55,000 bases of DNA, taken from positions 1,400,001 to 1,455,000 of the forward strand of contig NZ_JQNI01000002.1 in assembly GCF_000745175.1 (NCBI RefSeq), given 5' to 3'. Numbering within the stretch: the stretch's first letter is position 1; the number at the start of each line of letters is the position of its first letter. The notes beneath the pieces were generated by a model. It did no database searches, was not told the DNA's origin, and worked only from the letters and a program-made list of their open reading frames with translations. This document shows, piece by piece, positions 1 through 13,069 of this stretch. Source of the DNA: Deinococcus sp. YIM 77859 (GTDB lineage Bacteria > Deinococcota > Deinococci > Deinococcales > Deinococcaceae). Position numbers and translations under genes: made by a program.

Positions 1-621
1 CCCACACCGCTACACCACAACTGTTCCGGGAAGCACGCGGGCATGCTCCTTGCCTGCCTGCGCAACGGTTGGCCGCGTGAGGGGTATACCGAGCCCGAAC
101 ACCCGCTTCAGGTGCGAATCCGAGAATTGCACGCCGAACTCGGCGGCGTACCTCTGGACGACGTTCGTGGAGGAACGGACGGGTGTAGCGTTCCTGCCTT
201 CGCCCTGCCGCTGCATGGGGCAGCCCGCATCTTTGCGCGGCTGGCCGCCCCCACCGGGACACTGGCCCCCGCGCTCGAGCGGGTCTTTCGGGCGATGACG
301 GCCCACCCCTTTCTGATCGCTGGTCCCGGGCGGCTCGACACCACGCTGATGCCGCTTGTTCCAGGCCTCGCCGCCAAGATGGGGGCGGAAGCCTTTTACG
401 GGATGGCGCTCCGCCAGACGCCGCACGGCCCCTTGGGTGTCGCCTTTAAGGTGCAAGACGGCGGCGAGCGGGCTCGGCCCCATGTCGCGCTTGCCGTGCT
501 GGCGGCGCTGGGGGGGCCCGTCACGGAGGAGCTGCGCGCCCTTGCCCCTCGCGTGCTGCACAACTGGGCGGGGCGGGAGGTCGGCACGGTGGAGGTGGAG
601 GTGCCGCTGAAGTGGGCGTGA
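1..621 (+). CDS. L-asparaginase II family protein (partial, 5' end outside window)
   Basis: The frame is open from base 1 and stops at TGA 619-621, so the N-terminus lies before the window. The first residues include NCSGKHAG (bases 19-42), the signature of the Asparaginase_II family, followed by GWPREGY and EPEHPLQ. Family members are usually about 330 residues; 206 are visible, so roughly the first third is missing. Known role of the family: hydrolysis of L-asparagine to aspartate and ammonia in the cytoplasm; it is unrelated in sequence to E. coli AnsA/AnsB. No gene follows on this strand for 2 kb and a hairpin terminator lies just downstream. The family call is firm; substrate specificity is inferred. 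Confidence 0.85.
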   Translation, partial: PTPLHHNCSGKHAGMLLACLRNGWPREGYTEPEHPLQVRIRELHAELGGVPLDDVRGGTDGCSVPAFALPLHGAARIFARLAAPTGTLAPALERVFRAMTAHPFLIAGPGRLDTTLMPLVPGLAAKMGAEAFYGMALRQTPHGPLGVAFKVQDGGERARPHVALAVLAALGGPVTEELRALAPRVLHNWAGREVGTVEVEVPLKWA

Positions 622-654
622 GAGGCTCCCCACAACACCATCCGCATGCATAAT

Positions 655-683
655 TTGACACGGCCTGCATTCCACGCTATCTT
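655..683 (+). promoter_or_regulatory. Consensus-like sigma-70 promoter reading into a terminator
   Basis: TTGACA (655-660), a 17-base spacer and TATCTT (678-683) make a near-consensus promoter. Transcription would start near base 690 and meet the terminator at 694-716 at once; no plus-strand gene follows. It may be fortuitous or make a very short RNA antisense to the 3' end of the oligopeptidase gene. Confidence 0.35.
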
Positions 684-2777
684 TTAACCATCACCGCCCG
701 AAGTGGCGGCTTTTTTATTGCCCTCCAACTTCCCCTCCACCGCCGCGAGCGCGAAGGCGTACTCCTCGGCGAGTTCGTTGAGGGCGTCGTAGCGGCCGCT
801 GGAGCCGCCGTGTCCAGCGCCCAGGTTCGTCTTGAGGACGATCACGCCGCTGCCGGGCTGGGCGAGGTCGCGCAGGCGGGCGACGTACTTGGCGGGTTCC
901 CAGTAGGCAACGCGGGGGTCGTTGAGGCCGGTCGAGACGAACAGGTTCGGGTACACGCGGGCCTGAAGATTGTCGTAGGGGCTGTAGGCGCGCATGGTGG
1001 CGTAGGCCTCGGGCTCGCTCGGGTTGCCCCACTCGTCGTACTCGTTCGTGGTGAGGGGAAGGCTGCTATCCAGCATGGTGGACAGCACGTCCACAAAGGG
1101 CACGCCGACAAAGGCCGCTCGAAAGAGCTCCGGGCGCAGGTTCAACACGGCGCCCATCAGCAGACCGCCCGCGCTGCGGCCCATCGCCACCAGGTCCGAG
1201 GCCACACCGCTCTTCTGGAGGTGTTCGGCGGCGGCGATGAAGTCCGTGAAGGTGTTCATCTTGTGCGCCAGCCTGCCCGCGTCGTACCAACGGCGGCCCA
1301 GTTCGCTGCCGCCGCGGATGTGCGCGACCGCCCACACCCACCCACGGTCAAGGAGGGGGAGGCGGGTCAGGCTGAACCCGGGGTCCAGGGCAATGCCGTA
1401 GCTGCCGTAGCCGTACAGCAGCGTGGGCGCGGGAGGCGCGGTATCCCGGCGGCGCACCAGGCTGACCGGTACCCGCTCGCCATCCTCTGCGGTGGCCCAC
1501 ACCTGCTCGGCCACGTACTGCGCGGGGTCGTAGTTCGGGACGGGCGTGGCTTTGACGAGCGTGGTCTGAAGGGTATTCAGATCGAGGTCGAGGTGTTCCG
1601 TGGGCCGGGTGAGGCTGGTGTAGAGGATGCGGGCGGAGGTCGTCTCAAAGACGTGGTTGGGTCCAATGCGAACGGTGTAGCTCTCCTCCGGAAACTCGAC
1701 GCGCCGGGCCGGGCCGTAGCCCTCCGGCGTGCGGGGCAGCACCCACAAACGGGTGAAGCCGCCCTCTCGCCCGGACACCAGGAGGTGGCCACGGAACAGG
1801 TGCATTTCCGTCAGGTGCCGCCCGGGGTCGTAGGGCATCACCGCCTCGGCGTCCGCCCAGGTGAGTCCCGCCGTTTTCGGCAGGCGCACCAAGCGGAACT
1901 CGGTGGCACCGCCCTGGTTGGTGAGGGCGAGCCAGTGGTCACCACCATCGGTCACGGCGTATTCCACCCCGGGCTCACGGGGCAGGATGGGGCGGGGCCG
2001 GGCCTGTGGGTCGCGGGCGTCCAGCGCGTGCCATTCGGAGGTGATCCCCGCCTCGCTGCCGATCAGGATGGACCCGCCGTTTTCTGCGAGGCTTGCCCCC
2101 ACCCGGAAGGTCGGGTCATCTTCCTGCCACAGCAGGTCGTCCGAAGCCTGCGCCTGACCCAGGGTGTGCCGCCAGATGCGGTAGGGGCGCTGGGTCGCGT
2201 CGTCGGTGGCATAGATCAGCCCCGTGCCGTCCGCGGTCCACTCGAGGGTCCAGCCCCCCACGGCCCTGAGGGGTTCTTCGGCCAGCCGCCCCGTCCGCGT
2301 GTCGAGCACCCGCAGCTCGAACACCTCCTGCCCAGTGGTGTCCAGCAGGTAGGCCCAGAAGCGCCCGTCCGGGCTGGGGCGGGTCGCGTACACCCAGACG
2401 TTGGTATGGCCTTCTTCCTCCTTCAGCGCGTTGAGGTCAAGGAGCACCTCCTCGTCTCCTCCGGCTGCCGGACGGCGCAGGAAGATGGGATGGGCCTTGC
2501 CCGCCACGGTGCGGGTGAAGTGCAGCCAGTCTCCCTCGCGGACGGGCGGCTGATCGTCGTCTTCCTGCACGTGCGAGAGGAGTTCTGTGTAGATCGCCTC
2601 CTGCGTCTCCCGCAGCGGCGCCATCACCCCGTCCAGGTAGGCATTCTCGGCTCTCAGGTAGGCAAGCACCTCGGGGTCCGCCCTGCCCTGGGTCTTGAGC
2701 CAGTGGTAATCGTCGGGACGGGACTCGCCGTGCAGGTCATGGGTCAGGGGTTTTTTCGCGGCGCGGGGTGCGGTCAT
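684..2777 (-). CDS. ptrB: Oligopeptidase B (prolyl oligopeptidase family S9A)
   Basis: A 697-residue cytoplasmic serine peptidase; E. coli oligopeptidase B has 686. The family cleaves short peptides after Lys and Arg. The N-terminal beta-propeller occupies about residues 80-420 and the alpha/beta hydrolase domain the rest. The catalytic triad is visible: Ser535 in GRSAGG, Asp620 in GLNDPRV and His656 in GAGHGG, almost the spacing of the E. coli enzyme. YGSYG lies ahead of the Ser, as usual. The frame is open further upstream, but ATG at 2777 is chosen because a TACGCT -10 box sits 5 bases before it and the protein then begins like its family (HGESRPDDYHWL near residue 16). It is divergent from the next gene. 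Its last 11 codons contain the terminator of the convergent asparaginase gene. Confidence 0.93.
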   Translation of the reverse strand: MTAPRAAKKPLTHDLHGESRPDDYHWLKTQGRADPEVLAYLRAENAYLDGVMAPLRETQEAIYTELLSHVQEDDDQPPVREGDWLHFTRTVAGKAHPIFLRRPAAGGDEEVLLDLNALKEEEGHTNVWVYATRPSPDGRFWAYLLDTTGQEVFELRVLDTRTGRLAEEPLRAVGGWTLEWTADGTGLIYATDDATQRPYRIWRHTLGQAQASDDLLWQEDDPTFRVGASLAENGGSILIGSEAGITSEWHALDARDPQARPRPILPREPGVEYAVTDGGDHWLALTNQGGATEFRLVRLPKTAGLTWADAEAVMPYDPGRHLTEMHLFRGHLLVSGREGGFTRLWVLPRTPEGYGPARRVEFPEESYTVRIGPNHVFETTSARILYTSLTRPTEHLDLDLNTLQTTLVKATPVPNYDPAQYVAEQVWATAEDGERVPVSLVRRRDTAPPAPTLLYGYGSYGIALDPGFSLTRLPLLDRGWVWAVAHIRGGSELGRRWYDAGRLAHKMNTFTDFIAAAEHLQKSGVASDLVAMGRSAGGLLMGAVLNLRPELFRAAFVGVPFVDVLSTMLDSSLPLTTNEYDEWGNPSEPEAYATMRAYSPYDNLQARVYPNLFVSTGLNDPRVAYWEPAKYVARLRDLAQPGSGVIVLKTNLGAGHGGSSGRYDALNELAEEYAFALAAVEGKLEGNKKAATSGGDG
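694..716 (+). terminator. Rho-independent terminator of the asparaginase gene
   Basis: CCGCC (694-698) pairs with GGCGG (705-709) around a 6-base loop, followed by C and six T. The structure lies inside the last codons of the convergent oligopeptidase gene, whose stop codon is at 684-686. Confidence 0.7.
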
Positions 2778-2782
2778 GCCTG

Positions 2783-2809
2783 AGCGTAGCAGGACCAGGG
2801 CGCTACCCT
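2783..2809. promoter_or_regulatory. Back-to-back leaderless promoters
   Basis: TACGCT on the minus strand (2783-2788) is 5 bases from the oligopeptidase ATG, and TACCCT on the plus strand (2804-2809) is 5 bases from the ATG at 2815. Only 37 bases separate the two genes, so both mRNAs should start at or next to their start codons. Confidence 0.65.
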
Positions 2810-2814
2810 GGGGC

Positions 2815-3831
2815 ATGTTTCGCCGTGATCCCCTGCGCCGCGCCCTTGGGGAGGTCGCGGACGTGCTGGGCCAGGACCTGCGTGCGGCCCGGCCGCTGCT
2901 GCAGGCCGCGCTGCGGCAAGGCGGCCTGCTGGGGGCGGCCCGAGGGGAAAGGGTGGCCCTCGCCGGGCTGGGAGGCGTGCCCGCAGGGGGGATCTTCGAG
3001 CTCGCCAGCGTGACCAAGCCCTTTACCGCGGCCCTCGCGGCGGCCCTCGTGCGGGAGGGGCGGCTGGCGTGGGACCTCCCCCTGGCGGTCCTGGGCGGTC
3101 CCCTGCGCGGCTTTCCACCCTTTGTGACGGTGCGGGCACTCGCGACCCACACGGCAGGGCTGCCGCCCCATCCCGCGCGAGCGGCCCTCACCACCTTTAC
3201 CCGCTTCCAGGACCCGTACGGCGGCATGAGCGCAGCGGCGGCCCTGGCGAGTGCGCGGCGCTGGGCCAACGCCCGCTTGGCCGGACGCTTCACCTACTCC
3301 AACCTGGGGGCAGGTGTCCTCGCGCTCGCCCTCGCGCACGCAGCGGGCGAGGAGCCCAGCGCGGCGGGCTACGGGCGAGCGCTCAGGCGGTACGTGACGG
3401 GCCCGCTGGGCCTAGAGAATGTCACCCTCTCCCCTCACCCGGCCCGCCTGGTCACGCCCGCCGCCACCCTCTTCGGGGAGGGCGTGACGGGCTTCGGACC
3501 GCTTGTGGGCGCGGGGGGCCTCTTCGGCACCGCCGCGGACCTCCTCGCCTTCGGCCAGGCCCACCTCGAAGGCCGGGCCGGAACGGACGAGCAGGCCGTC
3601 ATCCGTCCGCCCGGCCTGCCCCCGCACCTCACCGGTGTGGCGCCCGGCTGGTTCCAGACCCGCGGCGTGTGGTGGCACGACGGCGTTGCCCGCGGCACCC
3701 GCACCGCCCTGGGCTTTCGCTCGGCGGATGGGGCGGTGCTTACACTGCTCGTGCGCGGCGGCCTTCCGCTGCTGGGCGCGCGGGGCGCGGTGCCGGGAGC
3801 GCTGCTGACGGTTCTGGGCGCTCGGGCGTGA
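2815..3831 (+). CDS. Beta-lactamase/penicillin-binding-like serine hydrolase
   Basis: A 338-residue member of the class C beta-lactamase / D,D-peptidase-like superfamily. The three active-site elements are visible: SVTK (Ser65, Lys68), YSN (Tyr161-Asn163) and a HDG element near residue 288 in place of KTG. Such proteins include D,D-carboxypeptidases, esterases and true beta-lactamases, so the substrate cannot be named. No convincing signal peptide is seen with this start, suggesting a cytoplasmic enzyme or a missed upstream start. An in-frame ATG exists at 2776, but it overlaps the divergent gene's start; the TACCCT box 5 bases before 2815 supports the later one. HxG instead of KTG is common in the esterase-like branches. 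Confidence 0.8.
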   Translation: MFRRDPLRRALGEVADVLGQDLRAARPLLQAALRQGGLLGAARGERVALAGLGGVPAGGIFELASVTKPFTAALAAALVREGRLAWDLPLAVLGGPLRGFPPFVTVRALATHTAGLPPHPARAALTTFTRFQDPYGGMSAAAALASARRWANARLAGRFTYSNLGAGVLALALAHAAGEEPSAAGYGRALRRYVTGPLGLENVTLSPHPARLVTPAATLFGEGVTGFGPLVGAGGLFGTAADLLAFGQAHLEGRAGTDEQAVIRPPGLPPHLTGVAPGWFQTRGVWWHDGVARGTRTALGFRSADGAVLTLLVRGGLPLLGARGAVPGALLTVLGARA

Positions 3832-3841
3832 GGGCAGCCTC

Positions 3842-4936
3842 TCACGGCACCAGCCAGGTCACCGCCTGGCCACCGCTGAGGTTGTAGAGGAGCGTCGTCG
3901 CACGCCAGTTGCCCTGGCTGAGGCCGAAGAGGACGTCGTAGCTGGTGAGGGCCGTGCGGGTGAGGGCATAGAGGTTGCCGTCCGGAGCAAAGGTCACGTC
4001 GCGCAGCTCGGCCACATTGACGACGGTCACGGCGCTCGTGCGGCCGCCCGCAGCGTCCCAAAGGCGCAGGGGCTCGCTGCCCCCGCCGCTCAGGGCGGTG
4101 TCGCGCCAGGCAGCGATCAGGCTGCCGCCAACGCCACTGCCCACCGAGGTCCAGATCCGGTCTACCCGCCCTGTTCCAAAGGCCGCGAGCGCCGCCTGCG
4201 CGTTGGGCACCCCGGTCTCCGTCAGGGGCTGAATGCCCGCGTCGGTGGCGGCATAGATCACGCCGCTACTCGCGGGGGCGAGGTCGCGGATGGCCGGGGT
4301 GGGAACCGGGTCGCTGACGTCGGCCACCTCCCTCCCCGTTTCCGACGCCACGCGCAGCACCTCGCTCCCGCCGCCCAGAGCGGGGCGGGCCACAATGGCG
4401 ATATCCACGTTATTCGTGCGGGTCAGGGCAAGGCGCGTCGGGGGCGCGTCGGGATCGGTGGGGACATACGCGACGGGCGGAAGAGCGCGCCAGACCAGCG
4501 TTCCGTCCGTGCGGTACAGGGCGAGTTGCTGCCGCCCGTTCTCGCACTCGCTGAGGGTGAGGAGGCGGTCACGCTGGGCATTCAGGACCGTCGTCTTCAG
4601 ACAGGGCGGGCTGAAGCCGGGAACGTCAAAGGGCGCGGCAAAGGGCTGTGGGTCCGCCAGGTTCACGGCGCGGCTCTCGATGCCCCCCGTCAGGGTGAGG
4701 GCAAACCGCTTGCCGCCGGGCAGCGTGCCGAGGGCCACGCCGCCATTCACGCTGATGGGGTCGGGGTCGTCGGGGACCGGGACGGGCTGCACGCCGGTGC
4801 CGCGGGTGGTGACGGCCCGCAGGGTCGCTCCCCCGTCCGTCAGGACTGCGAGGCGAACGGGGAGCGTGCCCTCCTCGGTGCCGGTGCAGGCGGCGAGGAG
4901 CAGGGCGGCGAAGGGCAGGAGAGGCAGGCGGTTCAT
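3842..4936 (-). CDS. Secreted lipoprotein, beta-propeller-like, unknown function
   Basis: A 364-residue protein beginning MNRLPLLPFAALLLAAC, a clear type II signal peptide with the lipidated Cys at position 17. The rest is mostly beta, with runs such as DPDPISVNGGVALG and APDGNLYAL that suggest a WD40/NHL-like propeller; no catalytic motif is seen. The ATG at 4936 starts exactly at the signal peptide; the frame continues upstream without a plausible start. It lies 16 bases after the stop of the LptD-like gene and should be the third gene of that operon. A role with the outer-membrane protein (as LptE helps LptD) is only an inference from position; it does not look like LptE in size. Confidence 0.75.
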   Translation of the reverse strand: MNRLPLLPFAALLLAACTGTEEGTLPVRLAVLTDGGATLRAVTTRGTGVQPVPVPDDPDPISVNGGVALGTLPGGKRFALTLTGGIESRAVNLADPQPFAAPFDVPGFSPPCLKTTVLNAQRDRLLTLSECENGRQQLALYRTDGTLVWRALPPVAYVPTDPDAPPTRLALTRTNNVDIAIVARPALGGGSEVLRVASETGREVADVSDPVPTPAIRDLAPASSGVIYAATDAGIQPLTETGVPNAQAALAAFGTGRVDRIWTSVGSGVGGSLIAAWRDTALSGGGSEPLRLWDAAGGRTSAVTVVNVAELRDVTFAPDGNLYALTRTALTSYDVLFGLSQGNWRATTLLYNLSGGQAVTWLVP

Positions 4937-4952
4937 GGGGGACCTCCGGGGA

Positions 4953-7710
<2,758 letters not shown>

Positions 7711-7721
<11 letters not shown>

Positions 7722-8931
7722 GACGCCCCGTCAGCGCGAGGAGAGCCGGGCGCGTGGGCAGCGGCCGCAGCTGCGCCAGCACGGGTCGGCCCGTACCAGG
7801 AGCCTCAGCGAGCAGGCTCAGCGCCGTGCCCGGATAATAAAAGCCCAGGATGTGCAGGTGGTCCTGTCCCTGCCGGGCCAGCCCCAGCGCCCCGTACTGC
7901 GAGAGGCCCACGCCATGCCCTGCTCCTGAGCCCTCCACCACCAGCGGCGTCGTGGGGCCGACCGGACCGCTGAGGGTTGCGCGGCTGCTCGCCGCTCCCA
8001 GCGCCCGCACGAAGCTGCCCGCATCCGTACCGGTCAGGCGCGCTGTGCCCCCGCTGCCCGTCAGGGTGACCTCCTGTGCCCGCCCGGACTCACTGGTCCG
8101 AGTTACGCGCACGTCCCGCAGCGTGCCGACCCGTACCCGAAAACGGGCAGCCGCGGCCTGCACCTGCGCCGCAGCCACTTCCAGCCGCCAGCGGGCGCGG
8201 GGACCACCCGCCGAGTACGGGTCGGCCTTGGCGGGGAGGTAGGGCAGGTCGCGGCCCCACACCTCCGCGCTCGACGCGGTGTAGCCCCCGGAATCGCTGG
8301 AAAAGTACGTGCTGGCGGGCTTGCCCCCGTAGGCGACGACCTGTCCGGCGGTGGCCTGAATCGCGGCGTCCGCACTCGCCTGTTCGGCGGCGACGCCGCG
8401 GTACACCTGGCAGCTCTCGGTCGCGCAGGTGTCGTAGGGCTGGGCGGGGTTGACCCGCGCCGCCACGTACGTCCGGGCGATCACCGCCTGAGCGGCCAGC
8501 GCAGCGGCAGGCCAGCTCGGCGGCATCTCGGCGGGGACAACGCCACGCAGGTAGTCCTCCACGTCGACCACGTTGATCGCCTGCACGCTCCCCTGCGCCG
8601 CACGCAGCAGCACACCGCCGCGGTAGGTCTTGCCCGCAATGGTCACCATGCTTCCGGGACTGGGCGGCAGGTACAGCGTGGTGCTCCCCGCGTCTTGCCC
8701 GTTCAGTGTGAGCACGCCGCCGCGCACGCCCACGGTCCAGGTGTTCTCGCTGAAGGGCTGCGGCACCACCACCGGAGCAGGCGCGAGGGGCGAGGCCGGC
8801 GGGTTCAGCGGCGTCACCGGCAGGCGCACCGTCACCTCCGGGCCGCTGGCCACAAGCACCCGGACATTCAGCCCCCGGGCCACGGGAAGTGCGCCCGCAG
8901 AGAGCGCCAGCATCAACATCAGTGTGCGCAT
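7711..8931 (-). CDS. SpoIID/LytB domain protein, probable septal peptidoglycan hydrolase
   Basis: A 406-residue exported protein; MRTLMLMLALSAGALPVARG is a signal peptide. The SpoIID domain covers roughly residues 120-385, with the family motifs GVVPAEMPPSWPAAALAAQA, ARTYV, and the C-terminal GAGHGVGLSQYGALG. SpoIID proteins are lytic transglycosylases acting on peptidoglycan; homologues occur widely outside spore formers. The start at 8931 is preceded by TATACT on the minus strand (8942-8947); the longer open frame upstream gives no signal peptide at its end. It heads an operon with the LptD-like gene and a lipoprotein gene, which supports a cell-envelope role. Confidence 0.88.
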
Positions 8932-8941
8932 GTGCCCCGCG

Positions 8942-9034
8942 AGTATACGGGGGCACCTCTGTATGCCGCCTGACAGGAAGGTGAGAGGGAGAGCGTTCAG
9001 CGGGCAGCCCTCAGCCTCCTTCACGCGGCATCAT
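8942..9034. promoter_or_regulatory. Divergent promoters for spoIID-like operon and FAD oxidoreductase
   Basis: TATACT (minus strand, 8942-8947) lies 10 bases before the SpoIID-like start; CATCAT (plus, 9029-9034) lies 6 bases before the ATG at 9041. The second box is a weaker match. Confidence 0.45.
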
Positions 9035-9040
9035 GCACCC

Positions 9041-10201
9041 ATGACCGGAGGCAGCGGGCGGGTTTGGGCCCACGTCGGGCAGACATTCACGGAGGAGGCG
9101 TACGACGTGGTGGTCGTGGGGGCAGGGCGCCTGGGCACAGCCTGCGCGCTGTTTCTGCGGCAGCTCGCGCCGGGGCTGCGTCTCCTGCTCGTCGAGCGGG
9201 GGGGCCTCCCGAACGAGGAAGGAGCCACGATTCTCGCTCCGGGAGTGTGGACCACCTTGGACGTGCCGAGCGGACGCGAGGCGGAGGCGGCGTGGGTGCG
9301 GGCCCAGGTGGCAGGAGGCTTCGGAACCGTGCAGTTCCAGCCGCGCCCCCTGCTGAGCCTGCACGGGGAGGAGGGACCAGGCCGTGTTCCTACACCCGCC
9401 GTCCTGACCCGCTTTCCGGAGGCCGCCCCCCTGCTCAATCCGCAGGCCCTGCCCTGGGCCGAGCTGGATGAGGCGGCCGTGACCTTTCGCCCCGGCGCAC
9501 TCGCCCTCGCCTGCGGGCAGGAAGCGGTGCGGGCGGGGGCCGACCTCCTGCTCAATACCCACGCGCACCTCGTGCCCGGCGGCCTGAGGCTCGACCGCCT
9601 GACCGTCACGAACACCCACCAGATCGTCACGCACGAGACGCGCGAGCTGCGGGCGGAGGTGGTGATCGTGGCGATGGGCGCCGAAGGCCCGCACGCCGCT
9701 GAACACGACCTGGGCCTTCACACAGCGCACGGCCGCGCCTACCGGCAGACGCCCCGACTGAACACGCCCAGTGACGACGCGACGCCCGTCCTGCGTGCGG
9801 GCGGCCTCACCCTGCGTCCGCAGCACGGCGGCTTCACCCTGATTCCGCCCATCCACCACCGCGACCCGCACGGGTACCTCCCGACGGGCGGCCGCCTCAC
9901 CGGCGTGCCCGTCGGCCTGCGCCGGGAAACGCTCGAAGACCTGATCCGCTTGATGGACGCCCTTCCCCCCCTCGCCTCGGAGGCGCTCGAAGTCGGCCAT
10001 AGCCTCGCGGACGTGCCCGGCGCGTGGCTGGCCCTGCCGCACGGACGAACAGATACGCCGCCCCTCCACCAGCAACTCACCGAAGGCGTTCACCTCCTCC
10101 TCGGTGGACCGCTGGCGGACACGCTGGGCCTCGCCGTGGCCTATGACCTCGCCGCAACGGTGGCCGGTAGAGGAGGGCGGCCGTGGGGACGGTCGGGGTA
10201 G
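9041..10201 (+). CDS. FAD-dependent oxidoreductase (DAO family)
   Basis: A 386-residue enzyme of the D-amino-acid oxidase / glycine oxidase-like family. The dinucleotide-binding motif is VVVVGAGRLGTACA with the glycines at residues 27, 29 and 32, followed by the acidic end of strand two at LLLVERGG. GATILAPGVW resembles the segment after the Rossmann motif in DAO proteins. Such enzymes oxidise amines or amino acids with FAD in the cytoplasm; substrate is unknown. The start at 9041 is chosen because only about 20 residues then precede the FAD motif and a CATCAT box lies 6 bases upstream. It is divergent from the SpoIID-like operon and has no evident operon partner. Confidence 0.8.
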   Translation: MTGGSGRVWAHVGQTFTEEAYDVVVVGAGRLGTACALFLRQLAPGLRLLLVERGGLPNEEGATILAPGVWTTLDVPSGREAEAAWVRAQVAGGFGTVQFQPRPLLSLHGEEGPGRVPTPAVLTRFPEAAPLLNPQALPWAELDEAAVTFRPGALALACGQEAVRAGADLLLNTHAHLVPGGLRLDRLTVTNTHQIVTHETRELRAEVVIVAMGAEGPHAAEHDLGLHTAHGRAYRQTPRLNTPSDDATPVLRAGGLTLRPQHGGFTLIPPIHHRDPHGYLPTGGRLTGVPVGLRRETLEDLIRLMDALPPLASEALEVGHSLADVPGAWLALPHGRTDTPPLHQQLTEGVHLLLGGPLADTLGLAVAYDLAATVAGRGGRPWGRSG

Positions 10202-10397
10202 CCTGGCGGCGGCCACCCCCTCCCATCTCTGTCACGCCCTTCCCACCATTCCCGCCTTCCCGCTCTGCTTTCCAGGCAGAAACATGGGCGAGGCCGCCAA
10301 GCTTCTACCGTCCGGGACGACTCTTGCCCAGCGCAGCGCCGCTTCCCCTGCCCCCATTTGTCTACCCACACCACCCTCCCCCTCGCCGCCCCCCACC
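10202..10397. other. Gene-free stretch, C-rich
   Basis: No coding sequence, tRNA or convincing hairpin was seen here. The plus strand is strikingly pyrimidine-rich (runs such as CCCCCTCCC), ending at the promoter of the ilvA leader. Confidence 0.5.
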
Positions 10398-10403
10398 TAT
10401 CCT
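10398..10403 (+). promoter_or_regulatory. -10 box of the ilvA leader transcript
   Basis: TATCCT lies 6 bases before the ATG of the leader peptide, so the transcript should begin at or near that ATG. No good -35 box is visible. Confidence 0.6.
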
Positions 10404-10409
10404 GCTCCC

Positions 10410-10448
10410 ATGAAGGCGGCGCGAATTATTCGCAGGTTTGGGGAGTAA
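10410..10448 (+). CDS. ilvA leader peptide MKAARIIRRFGE
   Basis: A 12-codon frame, ATG 10410 to TAA 10448, encodes MKAARIIRRFGE with two adjacent isoleucine codons (ATT ATT, 10425-10430). It starts 6 bases after TATCCT, so it is probably itself leaderless. Its last codons, GGG GAG (10440-10445), are also the 5' arm of a putative antiterminator. A ribosome that waits at the Ile codons would leave that arm free; one that reaches the stop codon would cover it. This is the arrangement of classical amino-acid attenuators and fits the next gene, isoleucine-feedback-controlled threonine dehydratase. The peptide itself is presumably of no use. Confidence 0.7.
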   Translation: MKAARIIRRFGE

Positions 10449-10500
10449 CGCTTCCAGCCTGCGCGCTGCACGCTCCCCGCACCCACCGCGGGGGCTTTTT
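10440..10500 (+). promoter_or_regulatory. Transcription attenuator of ilvA
   Basis: Two exclusive pairings are visible. Antiterminator: GGGGAG (10440-10445) with CTCCCC (10473-10478), with a small CAGC/GCTG hairpin (10455-10458/10465-10468) in between. Terminator: CCCCGC (10475-10480) with GCGGGG (10488-10493), 7-base loop, then T5 at 10496-10500. They compete for bases 10475-10478. The start of ilvA follows 19 bases later. Confidence 0.7.
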
Positions 10501-10519
10501 CTGGGAGAGCGGGGAACCC

Positions 10520-12070
<1,551 letters not shown>

Positions 12071-12088
12071 GGGGCCCAACCCTCAGAC

Positions 12089-13069
12089 CTACTCCCTGGC
12101 GCCTTCCTTCGGCAGCTCCACCACCCGCACGTTTCCGTCCCGCGCGCTGAGGTACGCCAGCCTGCGTCCGTCGGGGCTGACCGACCAGTCACCCTGGCGC
12201 ACCTGGTCGCCCAGGTCACCAAGGGTACGCCAGGCATTCGCCCGCACGTCGTACTCGCGCAGAACATGTGGGCTGCCATCGGGCATAAGGGGGATCAGGA
12301 GAAGACGACGCTCGTCGCGCCAGCGGTAGGCGCCGAACGGGGTGAGCTTCCTGGCCGCGCCGCCCGCCGCAGGCCGCAGCCACAGGCCGTTGCGGGCGGG
12401 CGAGTCAAAGGCGACGTAGTAGGCCACCCACGCCCCATCCGGGCTCAGGCTGAGCCCGCGAAAGGAGAGGGCGGAAGCGAGGGTGCCCCGCGCCCCCGTG
12501 CGGGTGTCCAGGGTGAAGAGGTCACGGTCCCGGTCCGCCGGGTTGCGCTTGCCGGTCAGCAGAAGGGTGCGGTCATTCACCCACCCGACGACCCCCCCAC
12601 CGAACACGGTCGCGACCGAGCGGGGGGCCCCGAAAACGTCCGCCACAAAGACCCGTGTCGTGCGGCGGTCAAAGTTGCCGGTCGTGTCCGTGCGCGTGTA
12701 GGCCAGCTGCGTTTCGGCACGGTTCCAGATCACGTCCGCACCGTACGTCGGCAGGGTAAACTTCCGACCGTCTGCCAGGCGCTCCACGGTGGTGCTCGCC
12801 CCCGAGCCGGGCCGCACGGCCCACAGCAGGCGCGGCGAGAAAAAGGCGACGCTGGAAAACCGCCGGGTGACCGGCCCGCCCGCGGCGGGCACCTGGTAGA
12901 TGCCGGTCGAGGCGCGCGCAGGTGGTCCGTCCAGGAACAGCAGCGCCCGCGAGTCCGGCGTCCACACCGCCCCCGGACAGCAGGCGCCACTCAGCACGGC
13001 GCGGGAGGGCAGGGTTGCCGCAAGGACCGAAGTCCCCAGGGCGAGGGTCAGGGCCAAAACCCGCCTCAC
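12089..13069 (-). CDS. Exported PD40/TolB-like beta-propeller protein
   Basis: A 326-residue protein with an N-terminal hydrophobic segment (VRRVLALTLALGTSVLAA) and repeated motifs such as TPDSRALLFLDG, SPDGAWVAYYV and SPDGRRLAYLS, typical of PD40/TolB-type propeller blades. No catalytic residues are seen; these domains usually mediate protein contacts. The GTG start at 13069 is fixed by GGGAGGAG four bases upstream and by overlap with the TGA of the M23 peptidase gene (GTGA), so the two are translationally coupled. Longer starts read through the peptidase gene. A cysteine pair lies just after the signal (SGACCPGA); whether one is lipidated is unclear. It converges on ilvA with 18 bases between stops. 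Confidence 0.78.
   Translation of the reverse strand: MRRVLALTLALGTSVLAATLPSRAVLSGACCPGAVWTPDSRALLFLDGPPARASTGIYQVPAAGGPVTRRFSSVAFFSPRLLWAVRPGSGASTTVERLADGRKFTLPTYGADVIWNRAETQLAYTRTDTTGNFDRRTTRVFVADVFGAPRSVATVFGGGVVGWVNDRTLLLTGKRNPADRDRDLFTLDTRTGARGTLASALSFRGLSLSPDGAWVAYYVAFDSPARNGLWLRPAAGGAARKLTPFGAYRWRDERRLLLIPLMPDGSPHVLREYDVRANAWRTLGDLGDQVRQGDWSVSPDGRRLAYLSARDGNVRVVELPKEGARE

Noticed and set aside
2778..3293. N-terminal extension of oligopeptidase B by 172 codons
   Set aside because: It would run antisense through the serine hydrolase gene and has a low-complexity R/A/P-rich sequence; the family length fits the start at 2777.
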